Below are positions 1 through 24,439 of a stretch of DNA of 64,000 bases, piece after piece (the stretch's first letter is position 1; every line of letters begins with the position of its first letter). The notes beneath the pieces were generated by a model. It had not been told where the DNA came from and did not search any database. It was given only the letters and a program-made list of their open reading frames with translations. Position numbers and translations under genes: made by a program. The stretch covers positions 2,666,001 through 2,730,000 of the forward strand of contig NC_067196.1 of the NCBI RefSeq assembly GCF_000699445.3. Direction: 5' to 3'. This stretch comes from Schistosoma haematobium (lineage: Eukaryota > Platyhelminthes > Trematoda > Strigeidida > Schistosomatidae).

Positions 1-735
1 TATACCCAGAATTTTCGACAACTTTGGAGAAATCCATCTATATTGATTGCTTAAACTCCGATCTTTTCTCGCGTTTGGGAGACTTTAAGCACGATTTGGG
101 GTTCTCCCCCAATACCATATTCGGAAAATCCGCATGGTTACGTACTGTACAGATAAGCTTCCTGATTTAACAACAAGTAACCACGACTTACTACGCTTCT
201 ATTTGATTTCGTTCTTCAGTTAACTTCACAAAATGAATGCAGTTCCAAAGCAATTAAACCACAGTTGGTGACAAGAGCCGGTCTGTCGTGATAGATATGC
301 ATTGCTGTATTTTGTAGTGACTCACATTTATCACGAGAACACGACTGGTTTAATAAAAACAATTATTATTATAACCAACTGTACCAGTGTTTATTTTAAT
401 GTGCTTTTGTTTGAGTGTGCTAATGACAGCTTTATTTTGCTTCCATTCTTTTACTTACACTTTGATTGTAACTTCGCGCGAATTCGGTTACGTTCTGTAA
501 CCAAGCTTGTATTCTGGCACGATCTCGGTATCCCTTCGATGCCACGAGATCGCCAGCGAATACATCTCGATTTGGTCCATTAACTGTCTTCTGGTATTTG
601 GCTTCTCGGGGATTTTATGGATTTATTTGGTTACGTCCATCCTTCGCCTTCTGATCAACTTGGCACGTGTTTCTTGGTAGCGGTAATCACAGTTAATCTC
701 AACTCGACGCCACGCTACAAGTTAACGACTGATGT
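1..735 (-). mobile_element. Gypsy-type LTR and start of internal region (probable)
   Basis: About 310-735 is the reverse complement of the block at 1,440-1,800. Both share the stretch with 'cgcgcgaattcggttacg' and a common edge around 'ggcacgtgtttct'. The terminal sequence resembles LTRs of schistosome Gypsy retrotransposons. Positions 1-300 would then be internal sequence next to the LTR. No intact frame is present, and the frame at 302-583 is not a recognisable gene. Confidence 0.4.
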
Positions 736-1180
736 ATTATAAATGAAAATGTTTATTGAAGTTTGATAAAGTACATATGTTTTTCACAGTTGACACAATT
801 CATTTTGTAGATAATATTTGATTTGTCTTCTTTTATCATTTCATCCTTTAGTTTGCATAGGATTGATTATAGGGATTTTGTTTGTTGTTGTGTCACACCT
901 ATTCCGAAGGTTTTCAACAGTCTTGTTATCGTTTTTGATATACTTTTTATGTATGGTAGAGTGATAATAAGCTACAAGTCATTCTTAGCATAGTTCATGT
1001 TAATATAATTCAAGTGTTATGGATGAATACTTGGTGGGGTAAACTAATTTACAGAGTTCTTTTATAAAATATGAACAGTTATGCATTAAATACATCATTT
1101 TTACATCTTCTTTGAATTATCTCTTACAAGCTTTATTGTATTCTTTACTGATTACATACAGTTTACTTCTTTCTTCTCTT
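736..1180. other. No gene recognised
   Basis: AT-rich sequence between two LTR-like blocks. I see no conserved frame or family-specific motif. Confidence 0.5.
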
Positions 1181-1227
1181 TATCTCATTTGTTCTCAACC
1201 TTCTGTTCATTAGTTTTTGATTTCCAT

Positions 1228-1276
1228 TTGGTGCTACATACTACTTATATCTGTCAATATAAGTAGTATACACCAA
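1228..1276 (-). repeat. Dispersed hairpin motif, copy 1
   Basis: A short palindrome with arms 'atactacttatat' and 'atataagtagtat' around a 'ctgtca' loop. The same hairpin recurs near 3,150, 14,820, 16,500, 27,780 and 30,490, often at the edge of another repeat. At 1,180-1,228 it continues into sequence that also adjoins the 30,490 copy. Confidence 0.6.
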
Positions 1277-1434
1277 ACAAGAATATCACATTGTGAATAA
1301 TTATCATACTCAATTAAATTATTATTATCATAAATAAATTATTCCATTAGAAAACAAAATTAACATTATATTATATGGCAAGACTACTTTATGAAAATTT
1401 ATGCTCAAAAGATAATGAACAAACATTGTCACCT

Positions 1435-1870
1435 GTAATGATCTTGTAACGTGGTGTCCAGTCGCAGTTGACTATGAACACCGTTACAGAGAAACACGTG
1501 CCAAATAAATCCATAAGATCCCTGAGAAGCCAAATATCAGAAGACAGTTTATGGGACAAATCGAGATATATTCGCTGGCGATCTCGTGGTGTCGAAAGGA
1601 TACCGAGATCGTGTCAGGATACAAGCTTGGTTACAGAACGTAACCGAATTCGCGCGAGGTCACAATCAAAGTGTGTGAATAATGAGTGTTTTTTAGCACA
1701 GTTAAACAAAAGCACATTAAAACAGTCACTGGTACAATTTGTTATAATAATAATTGTTTTCATCAAATCAATCGTATTCTCATGATAAAAGTCAGTCACT
1801 ACAATCTTAAACATTGAAATTACTATATGATATCCACAAAAAACTCCTTCAGACATTGATCACTATGTGC
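1435..1870 (+). mobile_element. LTR-like block in opposite orientation to 310-735
   Basis: It starts around 'tgtaatgatcttgtaacg' and continues through the segment that is inverted at 310-735. With that block it forms an inverted pair, so this is either two fragments or a rearranged element rather than a normal LTR pair. No protein-coding region lies between them. Confidence 0.45.
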
Positions 1871-1874
1871 TCAT

Positions 1875-2300
1875 TAGTGACTGGCTTCAAGATCCAGGCA
1901 CCAAATAGATATGCTCCACATAAATCATCCTATTTGTGTGGGGGTTTGAATACTGCCCGGACACTAAAATCAAAGCATATAGTTTTCTTAAGAAGCCACA
2001 TTCGGAGCCACTTGTTTCTTTAGGATCCTGAAGCCCATGTTCACCATTGGTTTGGAATCAGGATTTTCCAACTCTCCTATGTGGACCCTCTGTATCCACA
2101 AACCCGGTAGAAGCTCCGGACGTTCGCTTTTCATGTTTTCACATTCGTAAACAACAGTAATGCCGTAAGAAGGCAGTGAGTAGAATATCCCTGATGGTGG
2201 TTAAATGCATGTAGCCATGTGGGAGCATTCCGAGAAGAAGAACTAACTTTCCGCACTCTCTGTTGTATCAGGGCATTTGAGGGCTAAGAAAAAAGTAATT
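1875..2300. repeat. Dispersed repeat family C, copy 1
   Basis: Shares blocks such as 'cgtaaacaacagtaa' and 'gaatactgcccgg' with 21,960-22,460 and 33,960-34,390. The family is about 550 bp and non-coding. It could be an LTR or a non-autonomous element; the type is not resolved. Confidence 0.55.
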
Positions 2301-2654
2301 GCTCACGAGGTAAAAGGAAAAAGTGATAGTAATGATCGTTGAAAATATAAGCTAAAACATTTTAAAAATTCATTTAAATAACACATTGCAAACTCAGAGT
2401 TTTCTCTAATGGTATCCAAGTATCTTATCACTTTACACATTTACATCCTTATACAATATTTAGATGAAAATTATAAGTTTTATATAGACTAAATTGTACG
2501 AATAAGGATGAATTAAATTGTGAACCAAATCAATCGCATGAGTACAAATTCCTAATCATACGTTTCATATAGAAAACTATATGTGTAGTGAAGACTCAGG
2601 TAGAAAAGACGAAACTTTTGTTTATTACGAAATCACAGACGGCCATCGTAAAAT

Positions 2655-3060
2655 ATAAAATTTACTTCCTTACGCCTATCGCTTTTCCTGGAGAAGCATA
2701 AGCCTACAATCAACATTCTCCATCTGTCCTGAGCAATACTTTCCTAGTTATTTCCGGTTGCTATTCGTCCTTTTGATATCTGCATCCAATTCTCGACGCA
2801 GTGTGTTCTTGGTTTTTCCTCTTTTTCGTTTCCCTTCACGAATCCAAGTTAACTCTTGCCTCGTGTTACAGTTTGATTATTTCTATCAACTTCCAACGTC
2901 TTTTCCTAATTTCTTCTTTAGATGGAAGCTGGTTTGTTCTCTCCTTCAGTAGGTTGTTACTGATAGTATCCGGTCAACAGACATTGGGTATCCTGCATAG
3001 ACACATAATACATTAATTTTCTCTGACGAAATTCATCATTTCTCCATTCCTGTTGTTATT
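2655..3060 (-). mobile_element. RTE (SR2-like) LINE, 3' end fragment
   Basis: On the minus strand the pieces match the carboxyl end of schistosome RTE reverse transcriptases: a stretch read as RKRRWK followed by a Lys/Arg-rich RKRGK-type tract. It ends in the run of GTAAG-type triplets typical of the RTE 3' end. Frames are broken, so this is a dead copy. Confidence 0.7.
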
Positions 3061-3146
3061 ACAATTAATCTCTGTTTACATCTTTATTCTCTTCAATTCA
3101 ACCTTCTCAACCTTCTATTGTCAGGCCTTCCACTTCTGATGGGTGT

Positions 3147-3186
3147 TATATACTACTTATATCGACAGACATAAGTAGCATATACC
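3147..3186. repeat. Dispersed hairpin motif, copy 2
   Basis: 'atactacttatat' and 'cataagtagcatat' form a stem with a short loop, as at 1,228-1,276. It lies about 380 bp upstream of the protease start codon. Confidence 0.55.
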
Positions 3187-3567
3187 ACAATCGTCCTCTT
3201 TTTAAACAGTTGCTCGTGTAGTTGTTCTGTTCTCTGTGTCATTTTCTTCCTTGTTACAGTTTTCTACTATACTCTCCGTCAAAATGTCTAGTATTCCGGC
3301 GTTTTGACCATCGTAGCAATGTCAACTTGCTGACCAATCTAAATTCGATATTCTCCTAACGGTGTAACATACACCATCACATATATTATGATACAGATTC
3401 CTTATTGATGAGATTTATCATTTGTAAACAAATCATATGTGTATTTACTTGTTACTTGTTAGTCAGATATATTTCATGTTATTGAATGTTTAAAGTTCAT
3501 TCTTGTGAATGATTTACTTCTAATATAAATACAATGAGACTAAATTGGTTACTATGAAATAGGCACA

Positions 3568-15229
<11,662 letters not shown>

Positions 15230-15469
15230 TTTATATCTACCTAATTCATTTAGATAAACAAATGAATGAGATCATATTATGGATTGATATTATGATTTTG
15301 TTTCTATGTGTATTATCTTCAACATTCAATATGAGCTATTGATCATTTGTCCGATGGTTACATAATGTGTATTGTTATTCATTCGGTATTATATGTTTCT
15401 GATTCCTTTCTAATTTGTTACAAATATCATTATGAGGTTATGGAGATTATCAAGTTTTTGATTGAGATC

Positions 15470-15650
15470 ATGAATCGATTGATGTGAGATCGCCATTGAA
15501 AACCTGGAAGCACTGGATGGCTGTTTCGTCCCACTGTGGGACTCTTCAGTAGTGCGTGTTTGCAATCCCGCACCCGGGATTCGAACCCCTGATATTCGGT
15601 CTTGCGTGCGAACGATTAACCTGTGAATAACTGGGCAGGCCGGTATCCAA
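15470..15650 (-). mobile_element. Hammerhead SINE, antisense, downstream of the protease
   Basis: Its reverse complement has the tRNA-like head and the ribozyme at 15510-15555. The core there is CTGAAGA, stem II GTCCC/GGGAC pairs fully, GAAA is present and the cleavage triplet is ATC, an allowed NUH. One stem I pair is mismatched. Confidence 0.7.
15510..15555 (-). ncRNA. Possible hammerhead ribozyme variant
   Basis: All core bases are present apart from the tolerated position 7 (A). Stem II is strong. The base pair of stem I next to the core is A/C mismatched, and stem III has a C/A mismatch. Activity is doubtful. Confidence 0.5.
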
Positions 15651-15699
15651 CGGTGCTAATATCTAACATCAACTAACCTGCGAAATTGAGCAATTATCT

Positions 15700-16480
15700 T
15701 CCATTGTACTGAGGTAGGTAACTGTTTTCACACAGATTAGCTCCACTTGTCACGACTTCTCACTAGAACTTCGAGAATAAATGAAAATAAATATTACTGG
15801 ATTCACTTGGTAGTGTTTACTTGAATAACGTGACTGGGTTTGAAGCGAACAGTATTGGTTTCGGATCCCAGAGTGAACATCAACTCTGATGCGGGTACAT
15901 CCAGCTGATGAGTCCCAAATAGGAGGAAACACGCGTGCCACTATTCATATTTTGTTTAAAATGTTGATGGACGTTTGAATGTAATGAGTAGTTTTAGTCT
16001 GTTGAGTCTAATCTAGTAACCATTGAGTTTTCTAATTACTACTGTCAATACGTATAGAGTGAGTGAGTTATTATCTTTAAATACCAAACCGTAGCTTGAT
16101 GACATTGAATTGTAATTTGATCAATTAACAATTGTGAGTTTCTTCTTAGTCAAACTGTTTGATATATTTTTATTGTGATTAATCAATAATGAAACATAGC
16201 TGACGCTTTTGACGTTCTGGATGTGATCTCACCGTGATATTACAAATATAGTTGATAGAATGGATCAATATAGTTGTAGAAAATTCTTCATTACTGAGAA
16301 GTTATTACAGTGCGGTGTATGAGACGGTGATGCTGACCCCACGCACAACACTCCTCCTTGACACGTGATTGGGACCGGCAGTAGCCGTGGAAGAGCTACC
16401 GACCAGATTAAGTTGAAATGAAAATTAGGCAAAGACGTTGGAAGTAGATAAGACATACATAACCGACATCATCGAACTGT
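15700..16480 (+). repeat. Duplicated block A1 with Smα-type ribozyme remnant
   Basis: It matches 24,440-25,290 along its length in the same orientation, e.g. 'ttactggattcacttgg' and 'gagacggtgatgctgacc'. At 15,895-15,945 the Smα core CTGATGAGTCCCAAATAGGA is followed by GGAAAC. The G10.1-C11.1 pair and the GTC triplet are lost. Positions 16,395-16,470 resemble the RTE tail (RRWK region). Confidence 0.65.
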
Positions 16481-16484
16481 TATA

Positions 16485-17190
16485 TATCTGTGGTGTATGC
16501 TACTGATGTCGATAGATATAAGTAGTATGTAACACTAGTCAAATGTTGAATGGCTGGTAGCAAAAGACCATGAAGACAGAGTTTCAAAAAAGGACAGAAA
16601 GGAACTGTGAATTGGAGGAATCAGATAGAATATAATAGGACAACTGATGGAAGATTTGCAAGTGAAGCGGCGAGACTCTAATTTATGGACAAACCAATCA
16701 GATTCAAGATAACAGATCTTGGATTTTGGCTCGAAATTCATATATCAAATAAAGTTTTGAAATTTAAGCTGATATCAATTCTTTATGAAAACCCTAAATC
16801 TTATTCTTAACCTTGACCATCAGCTATAAATCATAATCATTATTCTTCACATTACTTTATAACCTTCATATAGTCCTACTTAATAGGTGAACATTCTCTT
16901 TCAAAGGTCGTCCACAAATTTCAGTCTCATCGTAATTATATTCCATGTATATTGAAACTAGTACAAAGTACATGTCAACTAACTATGATTGTATTACATC
17001 CAATTGTTTATTTGAACATTGATACAAACGGTTGATTATAAAGATCAGTCTCTATTAGTTTATTTAAGATAATCTTTATTTATTCTATTAAATTTTCAAT
17101 GTTAATTATCCAAATATTTTCATACCAACATAGATTTGTTGTGTTATGATCAGATAGAGGGTGGGTTATGGAGATTGTAGTTGAATTCAT
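16485..17190 (+). repeat. Dispersed block with hairpin motif (copy 1)
   Basis: It begins with the hairpin around 'ctgatgtcgatagatataag' and continues for about 0.7 kb. It matches 27,760-28,540 in order, e.g. 'ataacagatcttggattt' and 'tataaccttcatat'. Non-coding. Confidence 0.65.
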
Positions 17191-17530
17191 GATTCAATAT
17201 AGGCTAGATCATCACTGAAAACATAGGAGAAGTAGATGGCCATTTCGTCCTAGTATGGGATTCTTCACTGATGCATATTCATAATCCTACACTCGGGACA
17301 ATGGAAGATGGTCGATGTTAGATGGTTGATGTTAGACATTACCACTTTAACTTTCCGGCTCAGTGGTATAGAGGCTAGGTGTTAGCGACAGAGATCAAAG
17401 ATCCTGGGTTCGAAGTCCATGCGCGGCATCGTAGATGCACACTGCTGAAGAGTTCCACGATAGGACGAAACGGTCGTTCAATACTTCTAGGTTTTCCATG
17501 GTGGTCTAGCTTTAATTAATACATGAATTC
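17191..17530. mobile_element. Head-to-head pair of hammerhead SINEs
   Basis: An antisense fragment (17,195-17,300) and a sense copy (17,340-17,525) face outwards. The sense copy has the tRNA head, 'cctgggttcgaag', CTGAAGA, GTTCC/GGAC and GAAAC. The 3' strand of stem I is mutated. The outer flanks also pair in reverse ('ttgaattcatga'). Confidence 0.6.
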
Positions 17531-18100
17531 AACTATTAAATGACTCCACAACACTCTCTTATGATAACAATCAAATGTATTCGAACACACAAAATCACAG
17601 AATCCCTCAGTAAATTTTGAGAACCATACAGCAAATTGTTCATTTGCAAACTGTCAATGAATGGTTTCAGGATTGATTGTTTTTGTGTTTCCACACAAAC
17701 AATTAATAGAGAAGTTATGAAACACTATGAATAACTAGTCAGTTTAACATTCCCACTTACGAACTGGAAATAACATGGAAATGTAACATATTTCAAGCAA
17801 CATGATCAAGTGGCTGAATTAACAGTCGATGAATAAGACGATCTAGATAATGAACAAATCTCCTTCATACTTTAACAAATTTTTATAAACCATTTACTAA
17901 TGTAAGTGTATAGGAAATTTAAGGATCCTTAGTTCGTTCCTTCTAAGTGCGTCTATTATGTTAAATTCTAATGAGCTGTAAGATTTTCGTTACCGATTCA
18001 GCTGTCGCACTGTATGATGAATTATTCATTTGTAGTTCGACTTCAAATTTTACTCATTAAATAACTCTGTTTAAACATTTAAACTTTTCTTTGCACTTTA
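17531..18100. other. Non-coding; partly repeated at 14,545-14,700
   Basis: The first 150 bp ('aatcaaatgtattcgaacac' region) resembles the sequence after the 14.4-kb SINE. Nothing is recognised beyond that. Confidence 0.5.
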
Positions 18101-18109
18101 TGTCATCGT

Positions 18110-18560
18110 TCTTCCGTGACTTAAGGCAATATAGAGGCAATCCTCACAGAATGTAAATATTTCAATAAGTGATTGATCATTTACAGTGCTCCACAACAAT
18201 GGAAAAATACGAATGAAAAAAACATCAAGGTATTTAAACTTCACCCCATTGCACAAGTAAGTGACTATCAAGAATAAGTAGCTAAGTGTATGACGTGATG
18301 GTGTCTCACGCGAAAGGTACTGGGTTCGATTTCCAGAGTGAACATCAACTCTGAGATGCAAGTACATCTAGCTGACGACTCTAAAATAAGAAGAAACGCG
18401 CTTCAAAGTGGATTCCACTGCTAGCCACCATTCATCTTTGCTTATAATTATTGTGAATTACGGCGTTATCGAGGTAATCCGCACAGAATGCATATATTCC
18501 AACAAAAGACTGATCATTTACAGTGCTAAACAACAATGGGAAGATACAAGCAAACAACAC
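18110..18560 (+). repeat. Smα-type SINE unit plus partial second unit
   Basis: A complete unit has a pol III B-box-like 'tgggttcgatttcc', 'gtgaacatcaactctgag' and a decayed hammerhead (CTGACGA, GAAAC, then 'ggattccactgct'). Part of the next unit follows in tandem ('gtgaattacggcg', 'cgcacagaatgca'). Smα is a known schistosome SINE or satellite of about this size. Confidence 0.75.
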
Positions 18561-18564
18561 AAAC

Positions 18565-19580
18565 TGAATGTTGGTAAATTATTGTGAGACAATTCATTAA
18601 AATGTAACAGATACACAAAACATATGGGGAGTTTAAGTATGAGGTTTATTAAAGAACAAAACATGGAGATTTAAAGAAGAAATACAAAATGAATTTTGAC
18701 ACGTGGATTTATAATGAGAGCGATACAAGAAACAAAATTATTGAATGTATGAAGTGATCATGAGTGTTTTGTTGCAATTTGTTCAGACTACTACTTAATA
18801 CATTTCACAGTAGTATAAGTCTAAAATTGAAAACTTTATGACATTACCATAAAATTGGTGAGTAATAAATCACATGATGTGACGAATGCTGTGAACGTGT
18901 TTTAAGTCGTCTGTCAGATATAATTTAGTGTTCTTATGAGATAATCAACTGATTGGTAAGAGCCTTCAAGAGAATAATCAGTGACTGTTAATGGAGGACT
19001 TACAGTTGTATACTAACTGAAAGATTTCAATGGTCGTTGGATTTATATGGATTCGTGATGTCAACTAAATAGTTGAGCTGGATGGTTTTCTATTTCAACC
19101 GTAGTTGTAAGACAAATAATTCTGATAGACTAAATATGGACAGAATTTCTAGTGAAGAACAATCCAAGTACTAGTTAATGTGTAATTCACTAAGGTCATC
19201 TAATTTCTATTCGTTTCACAGAAACTATGTTGTCAGTGGTATTTTGAAGAAACCTTTGAGTTCAACTCAATCATAACAGTACCAGAGATGATTTACGCAC
19301 TGGTTATTTGTTGAATTAAAACAGATGTTAAATGTTCAGTTTGAAGTATTTAGGCAAAATGGCATGAGGTTTGGGACATTTTGCCAGAACGGATAAACAC
19401 ATTGAAAATAATCACATCTGGAATGGTCGGTAAAAGATTTAAAAAGATCGAACACACTGGTGATATGACCATTAATAACATAAAAATCATCTCAAAAAAC
19501 ATTGGAAACCCAGTTGAAATGAGAAAACACACATATTCAGGTATTTGATGTTGCCTAACACTATAACGTCTTATTCATAT
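18565..19580 (+). repeat. Dispersed repeat R1, copy 1
   Basis: About 1 kb, matching 54,790-55,625 throughout and 29,485-30,060 in its second half. Landmarks are 'aatcagtgactgttaatgg' and 'gattcgtgatgtcaactaaa'. Both complete copies follow an Smα unit, so Smα plus R1 may be one composite. No intact frame. Confidence 0.7.
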
Positions 19581-19699
19581 TCATGTTTCTCAAAATATGT
19601 CAGTTGAGTTTAAAGAGGACATGAGACCTAACGACTTCAATATCACATGAAATCATGAACCAATGAATTTTTGACCACTATTAAAAACCTGGAAGCATT

Positions 19700-21600
19700 G
19701 AACAAACGATTACTTAGTAGAGTGTAGAAAGATTTCTCAGAGTGACTGTGGCTAGGGCAAATCATATTATTGTCTTATCTGAATATCTTTACCCTTAATA
19801 TCCAATCAGTAAGAATATAGGAAAGACATGCTTTCTTATTCACTTCCCTTCGACGTTTTTGTGTGTTGCTTTATACTACTTATCAATATTCAGTAAATAG
19901 TTGTATTTCTAATAATTTTTATATTCATATTGTAGCGCAAGTTTGTTGTATAATATTCTGAAATATATACTTATCATATTTATTATATTCATCATTATAA
20001 TTACTTTATCTCAATCATTGTAACAGTTATTCCTAATTATGTGCATTTGTCTAACTTTTATTTAAACGCAATGGTTCCCATGTATATTTGCTATTGGTTA
20101 AGCTTTTGCTTATCGGTAAACTATTACTAAGTTTAGACACAGCTAACAACTGTCATTTGCACTATCGGAGTCTTTTTATTTCAGGCAGAAAGACGCGGCG
20201 AACGTCACGGACATCTCACAAGTTGAGTTTTATAACTAATTTGTGTATATCATTCAATAAAGGACTGTCTTTTTTGAACACATCTTTGCTTTGTGAACTT
20301 CGATTTTTCATATATCACAATTGAGTAATCTGGATGGATTTTATATATATATTCACATTTATTATGTGGAAAGATTTCGTTTGCCGTATTGTCCACTGTT
20401 ATATGATTTGCCATTCTTGACTCAGTTTCGAATTATTAGTTATCATATCGCACACACAACCACTATTGGCTTGGTCTTGTGTAATAATGATTATTTTACT
20501 TTTTATGGTGTGATACGGTCTGGTTTGCTTGTGTGTGAAGCACAATTATCTAAAATATACCATTTATACAGCTGATATGTATCATGAACTCAAAAGTCAT
20601 TACCATTTTGAGGACCAATAAGGACTCTTAGTTGACTCTCGTTGACCGCTCGTGCTGTTTAACTCCTCACTAGTTAAGCGCAGGGTCAAAGTCATATAAG
20701 TCAGAGTTTCGACCAGCGATTGTGTCACATGACATATGACATGGGCAAAGGTTATAGGAATGTAGTCTCAACATATATAACATTCAGCACAGCAGATACG
20801 AGACAATGGGTTTTAAGCCTTCATTATATACCCTCATGCTTCAGGCTGGGCTATATCGTTAACTATCCCACACATGTGTTGTATGCAGTATAAGCTATAT
20901 TACTATGTAAAGTTGATGGTCCCATATGAGACTGGAGGTTCGCATTGATATTGTGGTAGTTTAAGTATTACATTGGCAAGTTTTGCTGACTGTTCATTCA
21001 CAAAATTAGTTTGCTGGTCAACTGATTTCATTCATACTGGTGGTTGCTTTTCAGCGTTCTCGATGACCATTGCCAGTGGTACATCGTAACGCATGTCGCC
21101 ATTGCTAACAATAACCAGTTTCACTATCGTGTAAGTGTAATAGGCCAACTTTGGCCTGTTCGTGCATTGCATAATTGATTCACGCGATCGTTGATCAGAA
21201 TAATTGTACATGTGATGTGAATGTGTATATGAATGATCCGAATGGTCCACCAGGGTGCTTGGTACTTGTGGGTTTGCGCCACAGGTCTGAGTTGTTTTAT
21301 TCAACTTGCAGCCTTAAAGACTATACAGTTTCTGGCCCTTCTGTGAAGCAGGACTGAGCTTTACTGCTTTGGTTATAAAGTTTGAGCCTGGATGGTGTCT
21401 GGCTCTCCCATTAAACGGGATTGAGCTGTTCTTTTTGGGTTTTCACGTGAACGTCTGGATGGTATCTGGTTTTCCTGGAAACCAATATACAATAACCCAG
21501 CCCATAAGGGTATATTATATAACTGTGATGTTTAGAAACGATTACATGGACCCAATTGCTTTTAATGAAATTGGATTAATTCCTTATTAAGGTGGAATGT
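19700..21600 (+). repeat. Duplicated LTR-bearing block, copy 1
   Basis: It matches 58,030-59,760 in order. It contains a mutated LTR at about 20,082-20,662 ('ctattggttaagctttt' to 'cgctcgtgctg'). An AT-rich insertion at about 19,880-20,080 is absent from the other copy. A shared frame reading CDVNVYMNDPNGPPGC at about 21,200 is also seen at 59,430, perhaps an old coding remnant. Confidence 0.6.
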
Positions 21601-21649
21601 AGGAAAAGTGAAATGAAGTCAAGTGCTCATACGTTCGATCACTGAACAT

Positions 21650-21800
21650 TTAATAAGTAGTTAAATAGTTGAATTCATGAATTTTTTAAAGGTAGACCAC
21701 CATAGGAAACCCAGAAGCACTAAACGGCCGTTTCATCCCAGCGCGGGACTCATAAGCAGTGAATGTTCATGAATCATCAATTCAAATATTAAATTCCAAC
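21650..21800 (-). mobile_element. Hammerhead-SINE fragment, antisense
   Basis: 'gtagaccaccatagg', 'gaagcactaaacggccg' and 'ttcatccca' are the reverse of the SINE tail and ribozyme. The core is damaged. Confidence 0.55.
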
Positions 21801-21829
21801 AATCTCCACAAAATCCTTCTTTTATTGTT

Positions 21830-22960
21830 ATTTGTTTTGGTAGTAAAACTGTCTAAACACTGTGCCGTAAATATTGTTCGGATTAATACAAGCAAGTTTG
21901 ATACTACAAAATGACGCTGAAACGTATATTTTGTTGAGTTTATTTTATTATATATTTTAACAAATAAATGTCGGTACAAAGGTGTAATATATATGCACCA
22001 TACTTCAACATCCAATTTGTGCGAGGGCTGAAATACTGCCCGGGCACACAAACCAGAGCAGTCGGTGTACTTCGGGGGGCAACTCCCCGAATCTCTAATC
22101 TACAGATCTAATCCGCAATGCAGTGGAACAACTTTGAGAGATGTAGTGCCATGGTAGCCAGTGACCATTAATAGATTCATTCGTCATTTGTTCCCTCAGT
22201 ATCCTGGAGCATCTACGCACCATTAATTTGGAATCAGTGTTTGCTAACTTCCCTATGTGGATCATCCGTATTCATTGACCCGTTTAAAGCGCTAATAAGT
22301 CGATTTTCATCCCCTCAATTTCGTAAACAACAGTAACGCTGCGAGAAGGCAGTAAGCAGGACTTTTCTGACAGTTGTTGCACGTGGCCATGTGAGAGCAT
22401 TTCGAGAGGGAAAGCTAACTCTCCCCACACTCGGTCGTACCAGGGCATTTGGGGGCCATCTTGTTGAGTCGAATCATTAGGAGTCATTCGCTGAAACTTC
22501 ACATGCTTCTATAACCGTTCAAAAGTAATAAGAGCGCTAAATTTGACTGGTTTGAGTCATGAGATGCAAGTACATTCAGCTGACGAAACCTAAACAGGCC
22601 GGAACGCGCGTCCTGGATTCCACTGCTGGCCACCATCCATCTTTGCTTATGGATTTTTCTGAACTTCAAAATGCTTGTATCCAAACAATATTCTGTTCTG
22701 TTGTTAGTACGATACATATCATAGTTCAATTAGAAATGTTTTGATTAGTTTTGAGGATTACAACTATTTGAATTATACTACAAACTAAGATACGTAGAAG
22801 TAACGCAATCTAACCAAGAAGTTTTAGATGAACACAAACTAACGTATTGTATTTGAAATTCGAAGTCAAGCAGTCGACAAGTACATAGGAATCATTAGCT
22901 CATACAAGCACCACATCCGCCATAGCTTAAATAAGATTCCGAATTTCAGCAATGACTTAG
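21830..22960. repeat. Family C repeat, copy 2, with downstream Smα piece
   Basis: It matches 33,830-35,000. At 22,545-22,650 an Smα hammerhead remnant reads CTGACGA and later 'cgcgcgtcctggattccac', so the cleavage side is intact but the GAAAC box is GGAAC. No gene. Confidence 0.6.
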
Positions 22961-23129
22961 GCCTGTCCTTCGTAGGTTCATCGTGTCTGTCCGACCATGT
23001 ATTGGATGTATACTCTGTATGATCTAGAATGTACTCTTTAGTATTAAGATTAACAACTGAAACTGCAACGAGATCATTTGGGTCCTGGAATTGTATACAA
23101 TCACTTTGTCGGTTGTGTACTGAAACCAT
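22866..23129 (-). other. Unidentified open frame (87 codons)
   Basis: The minus-strand protein VSVHNRQSDCIQFQDPNDLV and onward is acidic and varied in composition, unlike most chance frames here. It may be an exon or pseudo-exon. No family was recognised and no clear splice pair was found. Confidence 0.25.
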
Positions 23130-23329
23130 TGATATCTAGAATTCAAAACAAAGATATTCTAAAACTCCCCCTCCCATGAAATAATGTAGGATCTTCATAT
23201 TCCCAAATGATGAATGTTGTGACTTTATTTAAAACATATTTCGCACATCGACTATAGTATTTATTAGAAGTGACTTCATGATAAGGATGAACAGCAGTTA
23301 ATATGAAACCATCCCAATTTTAGTCAAAA

Positions 23330-23600
23330 TCGAGCTCATTTAGTACAGGTGCTTCTCATTGAACAAGTTTCCCACAAGTAGCAAAGGCATTATGTACAGA
23401 ATATTGGATATTTGTACGCAGTAGCCATGTTGATAATTTTATGGCGTTTAAACACTTCCAGTGTTCAGGTCCATTATGTTGGATATGAGTAATTTTAGGT
23501 GTGCATAAAAGGGTCAGTTTTTGAGGTTAACTGGCCGAGACGACTTGTCTCACTTCTGAAAATTATCTAGTCGCTTTAACCGCATTTGATTATAAGCTTC
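23330..23600 (+). pseudogene. Decayed copy of the 48,125-48,388 exon
   Basis: 'gagctcatttagtacagg' and the later 'ttccagtgttcagg' and 'gaaaattatctagtcgctt' align with the minus-strand exon at 48.1 kb. Frameshifts and stops break it. The match extends to about 24,260, in inverted orientation to 47,440-48,190. Confidence 0.6.
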
Positions 23601-24439
23601 AACTGAGTAACATTTATTTAAAATTCTCTCTTCTAGCATCCTCTACCTCCAGGATTGAATGATTTCACCACTCATAGATTGTGGTAAGATCATTTGTGAT
23701 TTATGAAATATGTAATGTTTTCTAAAAGACACAAACAATAACATGGAAAGCGAATGAACATTATCTCTGTGAATTTTCGACTTGCTATGATTGATCTAGT
23801 GACTATCACTACGATGTCATAATAAGAGCTTATCCGAAATGCCTACAGGTTTCAACATTACATCGCTGTACACTCATCTCAAACAACAAAATTGAAAACA
23901 TTGAATTTCCTGTTTACGTAGCGGTGTAGAATCATCAAGTGAATGCTGACCATTTGCTTATCGTTCTTAGTGAGCCTATGTGGCTGACTGGATTCAGATT
24001 GTGGAGATGATTAATCCTCAGCACATTACCATATGGTCTACGTTTCACTGTTTCACAGCTGAACACTGTGTTTTCTGACCACCATAACGACGATACTGTA
24101 TGCTGTGAAACAGTGTAATATTGTTGATAGGATTAAATTGAGTACCTTTATGTATGCCTTTCAACTACCATGATCTAATTATTTCAAGTGATGCACACGT
24201 TACGCACTGAATTTATAGCTGTTTAGTGATAAATATGGGTGATCTCTTTTCCAAAGTATATAAGTTATTGAATGAATATCAATGTTTGGTTAGTCGTAAT
24301 GTATTACGTATGTGATTATTTCGAGGCCTAAAACTCGACCTAATGAAGAACTGAAATGTGGTGTCCCGTCCCATTTTGATATTACACTTCTGGAGGTTAG
24401 TCAAATGCAAAGTTCAACGTCATGCGTTATTGTCTAATC

